Assembly: GCA_902384585.1 (NCBI GenBank)
Contig: CABMCJ010000004.1
Location: 62,001-126,000 of the forward strand
Direction: 5' to 3'
Length of the DNA stretch: 64,000 nucleotides
DNA from: Candidatus Anstonella stagnisolia
GTDB lineage: Archaea > Micrarchaeota > Micrarchaeia > Anstonellales > Anstonellaceae
The first letter of the stretch is position 1, and each line of letters begins with the position of its first letter. The translations under genes were made by a program, and so were the position numbers. Positions 41,945-50,250 of this stretch are shown here, one piece after another. The notes below the pieces were generated by a model, which saw nothing but the letters and a program-made list of their open reading frames with translations, ran no database searches and was not told where the DNA came from.

Positions 41945-42580
41945 ATGCTAAGCGAGATTGAAGTATTCCTCCTGAAAAAAGGCGCGCACGTTTCCCCCCT
42001 TAAGGTTACTGAGAGCGAGCTTGCAGCAACCCTCAGCATGCCCCAGCAGACGCTCTCGCGCCGCCTCATATCTCTTGAAAAAGGGGGCAGGATAACGCGC
42101 ACAAAAGATGGCATTCTGCTTACAAAAAAGAGCACAAGCGAGGCAATTTCGCTTAAGGGCTCAATTGAGGCAGCCCTTGAAAGTTCCTCCTCAATAGAGA
42201 TGCGCGGGGAAATAGTGAGCGGAATAGGCGAGGGCAAATATTACATGTCCCTTCCAGGCTACAAGGGCCAGCTCACAAAGCTCTACGGTTTTGAGCCCTA
42301 CCCTGGCACTCTGAATGTAAAACTGCCTCCCGAAGAGGTGCAAAAACGGCTGCTTCTTAGGGAAAGGAAAGGGCTTTACATAAAGGGCTTTGAGCACAAG
42401 GGAAAGAAGCTCGGCGGGCTCATATCCTACGTATGCCATTTCAATGGAACAAGCGCGGTTGCGATCTTCCCTGAGAAATCCCAGCACGGGCTGAACATAA
42501 TAGAACTCGTGGGGCCCATTGAATTCCGCAAGAAATTCGCGCTTAAGGACGGCGAGCAAGTGGACCTTTCCTTTGTTTAG
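41945..42580 (+). CDS. rbkR: riboflavin kinase, CTP-dependent, with N-terminal winged helix (RbkR-like)
   Basis: This 211-aa protein joins an N-terminal MarR-like DNA-binding domain (KVTESELAATLSMPQQTLSRRLISLEKGGRI) to the archaeal DUF120 riboflavin kinase, which uses CTP to make FMN. Kinase marks are EIVSGIGEGKYYMSLPGY, FEPYPGTLNVKLP, IKGFEHKGKKLGG and the final KDGEQVDLSFV. Proteins of this build regulate riboflavin genes in archaea. I start at MLSEIEVFLL because a TATTTAAA box is centred 27 nt upstream. A partial inverted repeat (GATGCTGTTAGCAACATC, about 41840) could be an operator. FMN also feeds the UbiX reaction. Confidence 0.92.
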   Translation: MLSEIEVFLLKKGAHVSPLKVTESELAATLSMPQQTLSRRLISLEKGGRITRTKDGILLTKKSTSEAISLKGSIEAALESSSSIEMRGEIVSGIGEGKYYMSLPGYKGQLTKLYGFEPYPGTLNVKLPPEEVQKRLLLRERKGLYIKGFEHKGKKLGGLISYVCHFNGTSAVAIFPEKSQHGLNIIELVGPIEFRKKFALKDGEQVDLSFV

Positions 42581-42657
42581 GCTTATCGCTCGGGCGAGCA
42601 ATTCGACTTCATCCTTTGGCACGAATGCGCAATCGGGCGCTCTTGTTTGGCAGCGTT

Positions 42658-43107
42658 TTACTTCACAAATTTTGCAATCAGCACGCCGCCTATGAGCGAA
42701 GTCACAAGGCTTTCAGCCCCCCAGCTTGCAACAAGCCCTGATGGAAGGTTCAGGAGCAGCAGCATGGAGAGATAGCCAGGCACGATTGCAACAACAAAGA
42801 GCAAAATGCCGTATGAAATGCCTTTCCCCATTTCCGTTTTTCCCGGAATCGCCTTCATAAGAATTGAGTATGCACCCGCATAAACTATTCCACTTGCAAA
42901 GGCAAGCAGAAGCGCAAGGAAAAAGAATTCAACAGGAGGTGCACCCGTGGCAGGCATCATGAGCTTGCTCCAGACTGCGAAATACGCTGGATCAGTATAA
43001 TATCCCATTGTTGCATACGCCCCAAGCGTATTCACAACCTGCGCAACAATTGCAAAAAGTATTGCGGAAACCAGTATTCCCTTCCAATATTTTTTCTCTA
43101 TGCACAT
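42658..43107 (-). CDS. four-helix membrane protein of unknown function
   Basis: This 149-aa protein has four membrane helices: about residues 10-30 (ILVSAILFAIVAQVVNTLGAY), 60-85, 95-115 and 125-147. The loop between the first two (GYYTDPAYFAVWSKLMMP) is probably external. The third begins after a KTEMGKGISYG segment. No conserved catalytic or ligand residues are seen. It lies nine bases downstream of FEN1 on the same strand and is likely co-transcribed. Family not recognised. Confidence 0.72.
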   Translation of the reverse strand: MCIEKKYWKGILVSAILFAIVAQVVNTLGAYATMGYYTDPAYFAVWSKLMMPATGAPPVEFFFLALLLAFASGIVYAGAYSILMKAIPGKTEMGKGISYGILLFVVAIVPGYLSMLLLLNLPSGLVASWGAESLVTSLIGGVLIAKFVK

Positions 43108-43116
43108 AGTTTCACC

Positions 43117-44151
43117 TCACCAATCTCCCAATCTGCTCTGTGAACCTTTCTCCTTTTCTTTTGCAACAAGGTTGTTCAGCGTATTTTCCACCCGTTGCAG
43201 GGAAAAATCGTGCTCTTCGCACAGGATTTTTTGAAGCGAATCCTTTTGCACCCCGGTGAACTTTATCCCAAGCCCGTGCTGCGCGTGCGGGTGCACGAAC
43301 AAATCCTCCACTTCCCGCACATCCACTTCAAACTCGTAATTGTATTTTTCCTTTACGTATTTTTCAAGCTCGCTGATGTTTTTCTTTTCCTGCACGATTT
43401 TGAGCGCGGTTTTTGGCCCGACTTTTGGCACTCCCTCATTGAAATCTGTACCAACTAGAATTCCCATAAGTATAAGCTGCTCGCGCGTAAGCCCTCCCGA
43501 AGAGAGCGTGTGGTTCAAATCCACAAGCTCAGGCTCAACGTCCACGTATTCATTTTTGCGCGGCACTTTCCTTTTCCCGCTTATTGTGAGGTTCCTAAGA
43601 AGAAGCGGCGCGCCAAAAAGAAGAGCATCATAATCCTGCGATGCAACAGCATGCACTTTCCCTTCCTGCGCAAGCACAGCAGCCTGCGCTTCCCCTTCCT
43701 GCGTTGCCTGCACAATCGGTATTCCCATGTACGTAAGCAGCCTCTTGCTCTCCTCCACCATCTCAGGGGTGAGCTTGCTTGTTGCCTGCCCGAACTTGCG
43801 TGCGTTTTCCATGTCCCCTTCGTCCTTTGCAGCCTGCCATTTCACGGTTGCCTCTTCCCTTCTCTTTTGCCGCTCCTCAACTGTTTTCCTTTTGAGTTCG
43901 CTTGGTTTCCCGTCAAAAACGTACACAAGCTTTACGCCTTCCCCCAAAAGCCGCGCATTGCGGTAAAACAGCCCTGAAAGATGCCCGGTAACCCTTCCCT
44001 TGAAATCCATGAGGGGAGTCCCGTCAGACTGGCGTATGGAGGAAAGGAATTGGAAAATGGTGTTGAACGCATCAACCGCAAAAGTTTTGCCTGCAAGGTC
44101 GCTTATGGAAACCGTGCGCCGTTGCACAAGCTCCCCCAAATCAACGCCCAT
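43117..44151 (-). CDS. fen: flap endonuclease 1
   Basis: This 344-aa nuclease removes 5' flaps in Okazaki-fragment maturation and repair. The N-terminal motif is MGVDLGELV, the N and I regions carry the acidic active site (AVDAFNTIFQF, YVFDGKPSELK, EGEAQAAVLA, ASQDYDALLFG, LVGTDFNEGVPKVGPKTAL), and the helix-hairpin-helix follows the last. The C-terminus ends QSRLGDW, a PCNA-interacting (PIP) box whose final aromatic is missing, as the chain stops at Trp. The longer start is a TTG, so I use the ATG. It follows aMBF1 by 19 bp in an operon. Confidence 0.95.
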   Translation of the reverse strand: MGVDLGELVQRRTVSISDLAGKTFAVDAFNTIFQFLSSIRQSDGTPLMDFKGRVTGHLSGLFYRNARLLGEGVKLVYVFDGKPSELKRKTVEERQKRREEATVKWQAAKDEGDMENARKFGQATSKLTPEMVEESKRLLTYMGIPIVQATQEGEAQAAVLAQEGKVHAVASQDYDALLFGAPLLLRNLTISGKRKVPRKNEYVDVEPELVDLNHTLSSGGLTREQLILMGILVGTDFNEGVPKVGPKTALKIVQEKKNISELEKYVKEKYNYEFEVDVREVEDLFVHPHAQHGLGIKFTGVQKDSLQKILCEEHDFSLQRVENTLNNLVAKEKEKGSQSRLGDW

Positions 44152-44170
44152 CAAATCAACTTTTAGTGTC

Positions 44171-44620
44171 CTACTTCTTCTTTTTCTTGTCTATTTCGAG
44201 AATATCGCCAAGGGTTATGCCTGCGGATTTTGTTGCGGTTGGCGCATTTGTGCCCTCGCTTGTTTCCTCAAGCAATTTTATGCCAAGCTCCTTCTCAAGC
44301 TTGCGCGCAAGTTTTTCGTCAGGCTTTGCATGCCCGCTTGCGACGCGCTCCACAAAGGATTCCTTTTCGTTAATGCGCTCGGCAAGAACCCCTACGCCTA
44401 TTTTCATGTTGCGCAGCGCATTCTGTATGCGCGCATCGTATTCCTCAACGATTTCAAACTGCGGCTTTGCAATGTGGGCGCTTCCCTGCTCCCGCGCACG
44501 CTGCTGTGGCTGGTAAACGACTTTCCCAAGCCCTGCGCATTTATAACAAACGTTAAGGCGTGCGCCCTCAATAAGGGATATCATGCTGGCTTCTTCTGCA
44601 CCGCAAACTTCACATTCCAT
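44171..44620 (-). CDS. mbf1: multiprotein bridging factor aMBF1
   Basis: This 149-aa protein has the archaeal MBF1 build: an N-terminal zinc ribbon (MECEVCGAEE...CYKCAGLG) and a central Cro-like HTH (IQNALRNMKIGVGVLAERINEKESFVERVASGHAKPDEKLARKLEKELG), ending in a Lys-rich tail. In archaea it associates with the translation machinery and can link to TFB/TBP-type transcription; its function is not settled. GGGTG lies five bases before the ATG at 44620. It is the first gene of an aMBF1-FEN1-membrane protein unit. Confidence 0.92.
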   Translation of the reverse strand: MECEVCGAEEASMISLIEGARLNVCYKCAGLGKVVYQPQQRAREQGSAHIAKPQFEIVEEYDARIQNALRNMKIGVGVLAERINEKESFVERVASGHAKPDEKLARKLEKELGIKLLEETSEGTNAPTATKSAGITLGDILEIDKKKKK

Positions 44621-44748
44621 AAAAACACCCGCCAAATTATTTCAAAAACATCCGCATTGAAAAACCGCATTTTCGCGCATATCCTGCAATTCCTCCCGCT
44701 ATGGAATAGCCACAGTAACCTTTTATTGTTTTGCGCAATAGGAGAAGC

Positions 44749-46248
44749 ATGAAAAAACACACCAGTAGCATACTGCCTGCGTCCCTTGCCCCTTATCGGA
44801 AGGCGCTGTGCTGCCTTGCGGTTTTGGTCTCAATATTCCTTTTCCTGCAAATCCTTGATGCGAGCATGGGAGCCGTCTTGAAATTCCTTGCAGCAGCAAT
44901 TGTGCTTGTTGCCTGCGGGGAATTCGTGCGCCGCGAATATTCGCTGGACGGCGGCTGGGGGCTCATAATGCTAAGGAGCAAGACAGGGCTTTCCCTCATA
45001 GATTCGCTTGCAAAGAAAAACGAAACCCTTCTCAAATGGTTTGCGGACATAGGGCTCGTAGTGTGCTTCGGGTTCCTCTCTTACTTCATGATGTCAAAGG
45101 AGGCACGAAACCCCAAGCGCCTCATAGTGCTCTTCCTCGTGGGCTTTCCGCTCCTTGCAATACTCGCGCTTTTTGTGGCGCCCAGCGTCTTTCCAATACT
45201 CGCATCCGCGCTCAACACTTTTGATTTTGCGCAGTCGGGCGCAAAAATACGCGCAAGCGCCTCGGGCTTCTCATTTTTCGACATTCTCATGCTCTCCTCC
45301 ATTGTAATCGGCGGATTCGCGCTCTTCACAACGATTTCGCTCATAAGCTACGCAATTTTGATAGTGGGTGCGGTTGTGGGCGCAATAGGCGGAAATTCCA
45401 CTGCGCTTAACAACACTGCCCCTGGCGCAACCTTCATACTCCCCGGCATAAACCTGCCCCTCTTTGAGGCGGTGCTTGCGCTTGCAATAATGCTTGTTGT
45501 GCACGAATGCGCGCACGGGCTTCTTGCTCGCGCTGGGAAAATAAAGCTGAATTCCGCAGGGCTTGTGTTCCTCGGATTCCTCCCAATGGGCGCATTCATA
45601 GACCCGGACGAGAAACAACTGAAAAAAGCGGACATGCACACTCAAAACCGCGTGCTTGTTGCGGGCTCAATGTCGAATTTCATCACTTCGTTTGTTCTTT
45701 TCATAGTGCTTCTCTTGTTCGTTTTTGCAACCTACAATTTCCGCGCGGACGGTGTGCGCGTGGAGGCAGGCACGCTTCCAAGGGGCAGCATAATATTTGA
45801 AACAAACGGCACTCTCACTTCGAACTCTTCGCCGCTATACGCAGAAACCGGAATCATGAAACTAAACGGCAAATACCTCGGCTCGTTTGAAAACATCACA
45901 TTCATGCCAAACAGCACAGTCACTGTCCTGACTGACAAGGGCGTATTCATAAGGAATGCAACAGCAGACGGAAAAATCGGCATACTTTACAACGTTGTGC
46001 TCAAATCCGGCAGGGGATGGCTAGTGTATTACCCCAACAATGCGCTTCTCATGTTCATTTACACAACGCTTGCGCTTGCATTTGCGCTTAATTTCGTTGT
46101 GGGCACAATAAACCTCGTGCCCCTTCCCTTCTTTGACGGCTTCCAGATGCTGGATGCAACCGTGAAAAACAAGCACGTTGTGCAGGCAATAATGGTTTTG
46201 CTTGTTGCGGCTTTTGCAGCAAACTTCCTTCCATGGCTCTTTAGATAG
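44749..46248 (+). CDS. site-2-protease-type (M50) intramembrane metalloprotease
   Basis: This 499-aa protein has about nine helices. Zinc ligands are evident as MLVVHECAHGLLAR (HExxH, about residue 250) and NLVPLPFFDGFQMLD near residue 465 (NxxPxxxxDG). Between them is a soluble insert of 110 residues (NTTLTSNSS-like, strand-rich), in the position of the PDZ domain. AGGAG lies four to five bases before the ATG, so the six-residue ORF-track extension is dropped. It should cut membrane-spanning helices of signal proteins. The substrate is unknown; the next gene encodes a winged-helix regulator. Confidence 0.9.
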   Translation: MKKHTSSILPASLAPYRKALCCLAVLVSIFLFLQILDASMGAVLKFLAAAIVLVACGEFVRREYSLDGGWGLIMLRSKTGLSLIDSLAKKNETLLKWFADIGLVVCFGFLSYFMMSKEARNPKRLIVLFLVGFPLLAILALFVAPSVFPILASALNTFDFAQSGAKIRASASGFSFFDILMLSSIVIGGFALFTTISLISYAILIVGAVVGAIGGNSTALNNTAPGATFILPGINLPLFEAVLALAIMLVVHECAHGLLARAGKIKLNSAGLVFLGFLPMGAFIDPDEKQLKKADMHTQNRVLVAGSMSNFITSFVLFIVLLLFVFATYNFRADGVRVEAGTLPRGSIIFETNGTLTSNSSPLYAETGIMKLNGKYLGSFENITFMPNSTVTVLTDKGVFIRNATADGKIGILYNVVLKSGRGWLVYYPNNALLMFIYTTLALAFALNFVVGTINLVPLPFFDGFQMLDATVKNKHVVQAIMVLLVAAFAANFLPWLFR

Positions 46249-46292
46249 CCGTGTTCCGATAGGTAAATTAAGATTATGCCTGATTTACTGCT

Positions 46293-46814
46293 ATGGTAGA
46301 AGAAGAAAAGAAAGAGGAGAAAACAATTGCCTCAAGGGGAATCCCATCCAGCGAATGCCTTTACCTTCCTGCGCACGATTCCCCTGCGCTTCGCTCCTTT
46401 GAGGATTCAAACGAGGCACCCACGCGGAATTTATGGAACCTTGAGGAAGTGATGAGTTTTGTTTTCCCTGCAAAATACCAGCACAAGTACAACGAGGTCG
46501 CGGTTTCCTTTATGCGAGAAATGATGAAAAAAACAAAGATGGAAGGCGCGCAAATTGCGGAATTCGTTTCCTCGTGCGATATTTCGAAAGCGACCTTTTA
46601 CAACAGAGTTCTTCCCCGCCTAAAGAGAATCGGGATGCTAAAAGTTGAGAGGCAGACAATAGTTGCGCTTGAAAGCAAGCGCAAATACCGCCCAATGACA
46701 ATACACCTCTCAAAAACTTTCGGAAACTACATGCTAAAAATCGGGGACTCCTGGCTTGCGCAGGTGGATGAGGCACGAAGCAAAAAAACGCAAACAGAGA
46801 AACAGTCCCCTTAG
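46293..46814 (+). CDS. winged-helix transcriptional regulator
   Basis: This 173-aa protein has an unstructured N-terminal third (MVEEEKKEEKTIASRG), then an HTH core: KKTKMEGAQIAEFVSSCDISKATFYNRVLPRLKRIGMLKVERQTI, which fits a winged helix with recognition helix SKATFYNRV. A basic C-terminal segment follows. It lies 44 nt after the S2P gene on the same strand and could be cotranscribed. The effector and targets cannot be read. The ATG follows a TTAAGATTATG-like TATA at about 25-30 nt. Confidence 0.78.
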   Translation: MVEEEKKEEKTIASRGIPSSECLYLPAHDSPALRSFEDSNEAPTRNLWNLEEVMSFVFPAKYQHKYNEVAVSFMREMMKKTKMEGAQIAEFVSSCDISKATFYNRVLPRLKRIGMLKVERQTIVALESKRKYRPMTIHLSKTFGNYMLKIGDSWLAQVDEARSKKTQTEKQSP

Positions 46815-46849
46815 CCCGCAAACGCTCCTTCCGGCCAGAAAATCCCTTT

Positions 46850-47830
46850 TTACCCTTGGTCAACCTGCATCCTTCCGCCTTCCTTTATCTCATAAAATAC
46901 GTCTTCAGCAGGGTAAACGTGCAAGCCTTCGTTGTCCACGAATTCAAATGGGCACAGTTTTTGCGAGTGGTTCGCGCCGCTCATCTTGAGAACCTCAATT
47001 GCGCGCAGGCGCGCATTTTTCCTTCTCGGATTGTGCATCATCACAATGCTGTCCGCAAGGTAGTCCACCCCTACGGAGATGCGGTTTTTTTCAGCAGCGC
47101 CGGAAAGAACTGTTGTGCAGCCCCATTTGCGAAGTAGCTCAAAGAACTCTATTTCAGCTTCGCGTGCGGTGTAGGGCGACTCAAAGAGCATGGAGTACGA
47201 GCTTAGGGAATCCACAACAAGCCTTTTTGCGCCTATTGAGTTTATTGCGTCCCATATGAAGCCGCCGCCCTCGTCTATGAGTTTTTTCACTTCGTGCGGC
47301 TTGTACGTGATGATTGCGAAAAGCCCCTGCTGCTCAAGGGCTGCAAAATCCCATCCAAAGCGCAGCATGTGCGCATAAATGCCGTCTTTTGGCTCTTCAA
47401 AGGATATGAGCACTCCCGGTTCGTTGTATTGCACAGCCCCGTTGTTTAGGAACTGCATTATGAACGTAGTTTTGCCGCACCCGGTCGGGCCTGCCACCAG
47501 GTTTATGCTCCCAATTTCATACCCCCCTTCAGTAAGCTCGTCAAAGCCGGGTATCCCTGACGGGGTTTTGTTTGGCGCAGGCGCATACTGCGCTTGAGCT
47601 TGCGGATAATTTGCGGGTTGCGAATAAGGAGAAACTTGCGGGTATTGCGCCGGCACCGGCTGTTGGGAATATTGAGGAGGCTGGGCCTGATACTGGGCGG
47701 GTTGTTGCTGATATTGTGCGGGAGTTTGTTCCGGATATTGCAAAGGTTGCTGTGCGTCTTCTTGCGGTTGTTCCTGCGCTTCCCCTTGCTGTGCGTCTTC
47801 TGAAAATGAGCGTGCCTTTCGTTCTGCCAT
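46850..47830 (-). CDS. KaiC/FlaH-like RecA-superfamily ATPase with Gln/Pro/Tyr-rich N-terminus
   Basis: This 326-aa protein has a low-complexity N-terminal 85 residues built of AQYQQQPAQYQ-like words. The ATPase follows: KTPSGIPGFDELTEGGYEIGSINLVAGPTGCGKTTFIMQF, with an intact Walker A (GPTGCGKTT), and Walker B RLVVDSLSSYS. The C-terminal part has the KaiC-type ARLRAIEVLKMSGANHS. Leaderless start at 47830 is supported by CTTTATAAAG centred 25 nt upstream; the ORF-track start is a GTG inside the TATA region. It is divergent from the related 256-aa protein at 47922. Cellular role unknown; signalling or archaellum-like ATPase roles are known for this superfamily. Confidence 0.85.
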   Translation of the reverse strand: MAERKARSFSEDAQQGEAQEQPQEDAQQPLQYPEQTPAQYQQQPAQYQAQPPQYSQQPVPAQYPQVSPYSQPANYPQAQAQYAPAPNKTPSGIPGFDELTEGGYEIGSINLVAGPTGCGKTTFIMQFLNNGAVQYNEPGVLISFEEPKDGIYAHMLRFGWDFAALEQQGLFAIITYKPHEVKKLIDEGGGFIWDAINSIGAKRLVVDSLSSYSMLFESPYTAREAEIEFFELLRKWGCTTVLSGAAEKNRISVGVDYLADSIVMMHNPRRKNARLRAIEVLKMSGANHSQKLCPFEFVDNEGLHVYPAEDVFYEIKEGGRMQVDQG

Positions 47831-47850
47831 GTTTTTGTTTTCCACTATAT

Positions 47851-47860
47851 CTTTATAAAG
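47851..47860 (-). promoter_or_regulatory. TATA box for the 326-aa RecA-like ATPase
   Basis: CTTTATAAAG is self-complementary and centred 25 nt before the ATG at 47830. On the plus strand a separate TATATAAC (about 47882) sits some 35-40 nt before the ATG at 47922, so the two divergent genes seem to have separate boxes. Confidence 0.5.
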
Positions 47861-47921
47861 CTACACAGAATTTTTAACATCTGTATATAACGTGCGAATG
47901 TGTTAGTTTTACGGTGCATTT

Positions 47922-48692
47922 ATGGCAATCGGGCAACCAATGTTTGGCAGGCAGATGGGGCAGCCCATGCGCCAGCCCCAAATGCCCCAGGCACAGGGCG
48001 AAATGCTTTATCCGATTGGAATACCCTCCCTTGATGCAATACTGGGCGGGGGCTTGCCGCAAACGTGCAACCTTCTCCTTTATGGGGAGCCAATGTGCGG
48101 GAAAAAGCCGCTTCTCATGCAATTTGTTTACGAGGGCCTGCGCATGAACATCCCTGGGATTTTCGTGCTCACGGACTACGGGTATGAGGACTGGAAGCGC
48201 ATGATGTATGCAAGCGGCTGGCTGCTGGAATATTTTGAGCGCAGCAACCTCATAGAGGTAATAGACTGCTACAGCAAGCAGTACGACCCGCATTTGCAGG
48301 ATGCGGGCTTTCTCTCCTATGTGGATTCGCCCTCTGCGCTCAGCCAGATTTCCCTTTGCATAACGCGTTCGCAGGAAAGGCTTGCAGCATATTCCCCAAT
48401 GCACAGGCTTGCGTTCCACTCCCTTTCCACAATAATTGAGGATGCGGGCACGCAAATTGCATCCGATTTTGTGCAAACTATCGCGGGAAAATGCCGCCAC
48501 CATGGTGCAATGGCAATGTTTGCGCTTGAAAAAGGCATGCACGACCAAAAGGACGTTTCTGCAATGGAGCACCTCATGGACGGGGCAATGGAGTTTGACG
48601 AGAACCGCATTAGCATAAGGGGCCTTCTTGCAGCCTCGCGCGGCTGGCACAATTTTGAAGTTACGCAGCAAGGAATTATTATTGGAAGATAG
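47922..48692 (+). CDS. RecA/KaiC-like protein with degenerate Walker A
   Basis: This 256-aa protein has the same plan as its divergent neighbour: a Gln/Met/Pro-rich N-terminus (GQPMFGRQMGQPMRQ), then the GIPSLDAILGGGLPQTCNLLLYGEPMCGKKPLLMQF core. The P-loop reads GEPMCGKKP, where the Thr or Ser after the Lys is replaced by Lys and Pro. The expected acidic Walker B strand is also hard to see (HRLAFHSLSTIIED). It may bind but not hydrolyse ATP and act as a regulatory partner of the neighbour. GGTG lies five bases before the ATG. It is followed by nrdR. Confidence 0.8.
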   Translation: MAIGQPMFGRQMGQPMRQPQMPQAQGEMLYPIGIPSLDAILGGGLPQTCNLLLYGEPMCGKKPLLMQFVYEGLRMNIPGIFVLTDYGYEDWKRMMYASGWLLEYFERSNLIEVIDCYSKQYDPHLQDAGFLSYVDSPSALSQISLCITRSQERLAAYSPMHRLAFHSLSTIIEDAGTQIASDFVQTIAGKCRHHGAMAMFALEKGMHDQKDVSAMEHLMDGAMEFDENRISIRGLLAASRGWHNFEVTQQGIIIGR

Positions 48693-48773
48693 TGGATTTG
48701 AAATGCCCGCAATCAGAAGGCAATTTGCAAGATGCCCGCGCACACGGGAACTTATGATTGGAAGGTAATTTGC

Positions 48774-49250
48774 TTGAAATGCCCATATTGCTCCTATTGG
48801 AATACGCTTGTGCTTGACTCGCGCGAAAGCAGCGACTTCCAGGTGCGCAGGAGGAGGAAATGCACCCGCTGCAAAAAGCGCTTCACCACTTATGAAGAAG
48901 CGCAAACAATGGATTTGAGCGTGATAAAGAAGGATGGAAGGAGAGAGAAGTTTGACAGGCACAAAATACTTGCAGGGCTTGAGCGCGCGTGCGAAAAGCG
49001 CCCCGTATCCGCGGAAACAATAGAACGGCTTGCGGACAGCGTGGAGGCTGAAGTGCGAAAATTGGACTCGATTGATGTGCCCAGCAGGAAAATAGGCGCA
49101 ATACTGCTCAAAAAGCTCAAGAAAACCGACCTCATCGCATATTTGCGGTTTGCGTCCGTGTATTTGAACTTTGACGACCTTAGTGCGTTTGACAAGGCAT
49201 TGAAGGAATTGAAAAAGAAGCAACAAGCAGCAAAAAAACAGCATCAATGA
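48774..49250 (+). CDS. nrdR: NrdR-type transcriptional repressor
   Basis: This 158-aa protein matches NrdR, which represses ribonucleotide reductase genes when bound to ATP/dATP: a zinc ribbon at the start (CPYC...VLDSRES...CTRCKKRFTTYE) and an ATP-cone domain after it (SVIKKDGRREKFDRHKILAGLERACEKRP, then ASVYLNFDD). NrdR proteins normally begin with Met-x-Cys-Pro; that fits the TTG at 48774 with GGAAGGT upstream. The ORF track begins at an ATG 14 codons earlier. No nrd genes are in the window. Confidence 0.88.
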   Translation: MKCPYCSYWNTLVLDSRESSDFQVRRRRKCTRCKKRFTTYEEAQTMDLSVIKKDGRREKFDRHKILAGLERACEKRPVSAETIERLADSVEAEVRKLDSIDVPSRKIGAILLKKLKKTDLIAYLRFASVYLNFDDLSAFDKALKELKKKQQAAKKQHQ

Positions 49251-49328
49251 AAATAAACGCCCGTGAAAACACAAACGCCGGTGCAAATGCGCGTGCATTT
49301 CATAAAGTTGCAGTAGCAAAGTGGGAAT

Positions 49329-50213
49329 ATGAAAACAATACTCTGGATAGTCGCATTCTTCGCGCTCACCCAAGTCCTTGGCATTTTTGTGGGCGTAACG
49401 CTCATTGAAAACGCTAAAATGGTGCCGCAAATACAGGAGCTCAGCATAGTGACTCCCGAACAGTCCACAGACCCTCTTTTTGCGCTTGTGTTCCTTCTTT
49501 ACATACTTCTGGGGGCAGGGCTCATTCTCCTCGTAGTGCGCTTTTACAAGGGAAACATGCTCTTCCGCTTCCTTGAGTTCTTTGTAGTCGCATCCTCATC
49601 TGCAGTTGTATTCTTCACGTTTGCAATATTGCTTGGGGCGGATGTGCTCACTGCAATCCTGCTTAGCGGCATCCTTGCAGCGCTTTTTGCAGCAGCAAAA
49701 TTCGCTTTTGCGCAGATAAAGAACGCAACAACAATCATTTCCAGTGCAGGCGTCGGGGCGCTCTTTGGATTCTCAGTGGGTTTTATCCCAACCCTCCTGT
49801 GCATTGTCCTTCTTTCCATCTATGACTATATTGCAGTTTTCAAAACGCGCCACATGATAACGCTTGCAAAGGAGCTTGGCACGCGCCAGCTCTCTTTTTC
49901 CGTAACTGCAAAAACAATTCCAGCGCGAAAGGAAAAGGAAACCGAAGTGAAATACGTAGAGCGCGCGCAAAAAGAGGGCGAGCGCATGGACTTGGGGAGC
50001 GGGGATTTGGCAGTGCCACTCATGCTCTCTGTTTCCGCATACAAGCTAGGTAGCATCGGGGATTCGATTGCAGTTGCGCTTGGCTGCACAATCGGGATTT
50101 ATCTCACGCTCTGGTTTGTGTCCAAAAGAAGGGTATTCCTGCCTGCGCTGCCGCCCATTTGCCTTGCAGGGGTTGCGGCATTGCTCGTGTACAAAATGAT
50201 GGGGATGCCCTAA
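49329..50213 (+). CDS. presenilin/signal-peptide-peptidase-like intramembrane aspartyl protease
   Basis: This 294-aa protein has about nine helices and the A22 family marks: catalytic Asp in LLSIYDYIAVFKT, second catalytic Asp in RMDLGSGDLAVPLM (GxGD), and the PAL motif LPALPPICLAGV near the C-terminus. Both the active-site Asp residues are intact. A hydrophilic loop of about 45 residues separates the two (TIPARKEKETEVKYVERAQ). Archaeal presenilin homologues cleave membrane-spanning peptides. Together with the S2P about 4 kb upstream, it gives two intramembrane proteases in one region. Confidence 0.92.
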   Translation: MKTILWIVAFFALTQVLGIFVGVTLIENAKMVPQIQELSIVTPEQSTDPLFALVFLLYILLGAGLILLVVRFYKGNMLFRFLEFFVVASSSAVVFFTFAILLGADVLTAILLSGILAALFAAAKFAFAQIKNATTIISSAGVGALFGFSVGFIPTLLCIVLLSIYDYIAVFKTRHMITLAKELGTRQLSFSVTAKTIPARKEKETEVKYVERAQKEGERMDLGSGDLAVPLMLSVSAYKLGSIGDSIAVALGCTIGIYLTLWFVSKRRVFLPALPPICLAGVAALLVYKMMGMP

Positions 50214-50250
50214 GATTAACATTAAATACTATTAGCCTCTAAATACCACC

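Noticed and set aside
47874-49430. 518-aa ORF on the minus strand
   Set aside because: It runs antisense through the RecA-like gene, nrdR and the start of the presenilin-like gene, all with strong family motifs; its His/Cys/Arg-rich sequence has no domain.
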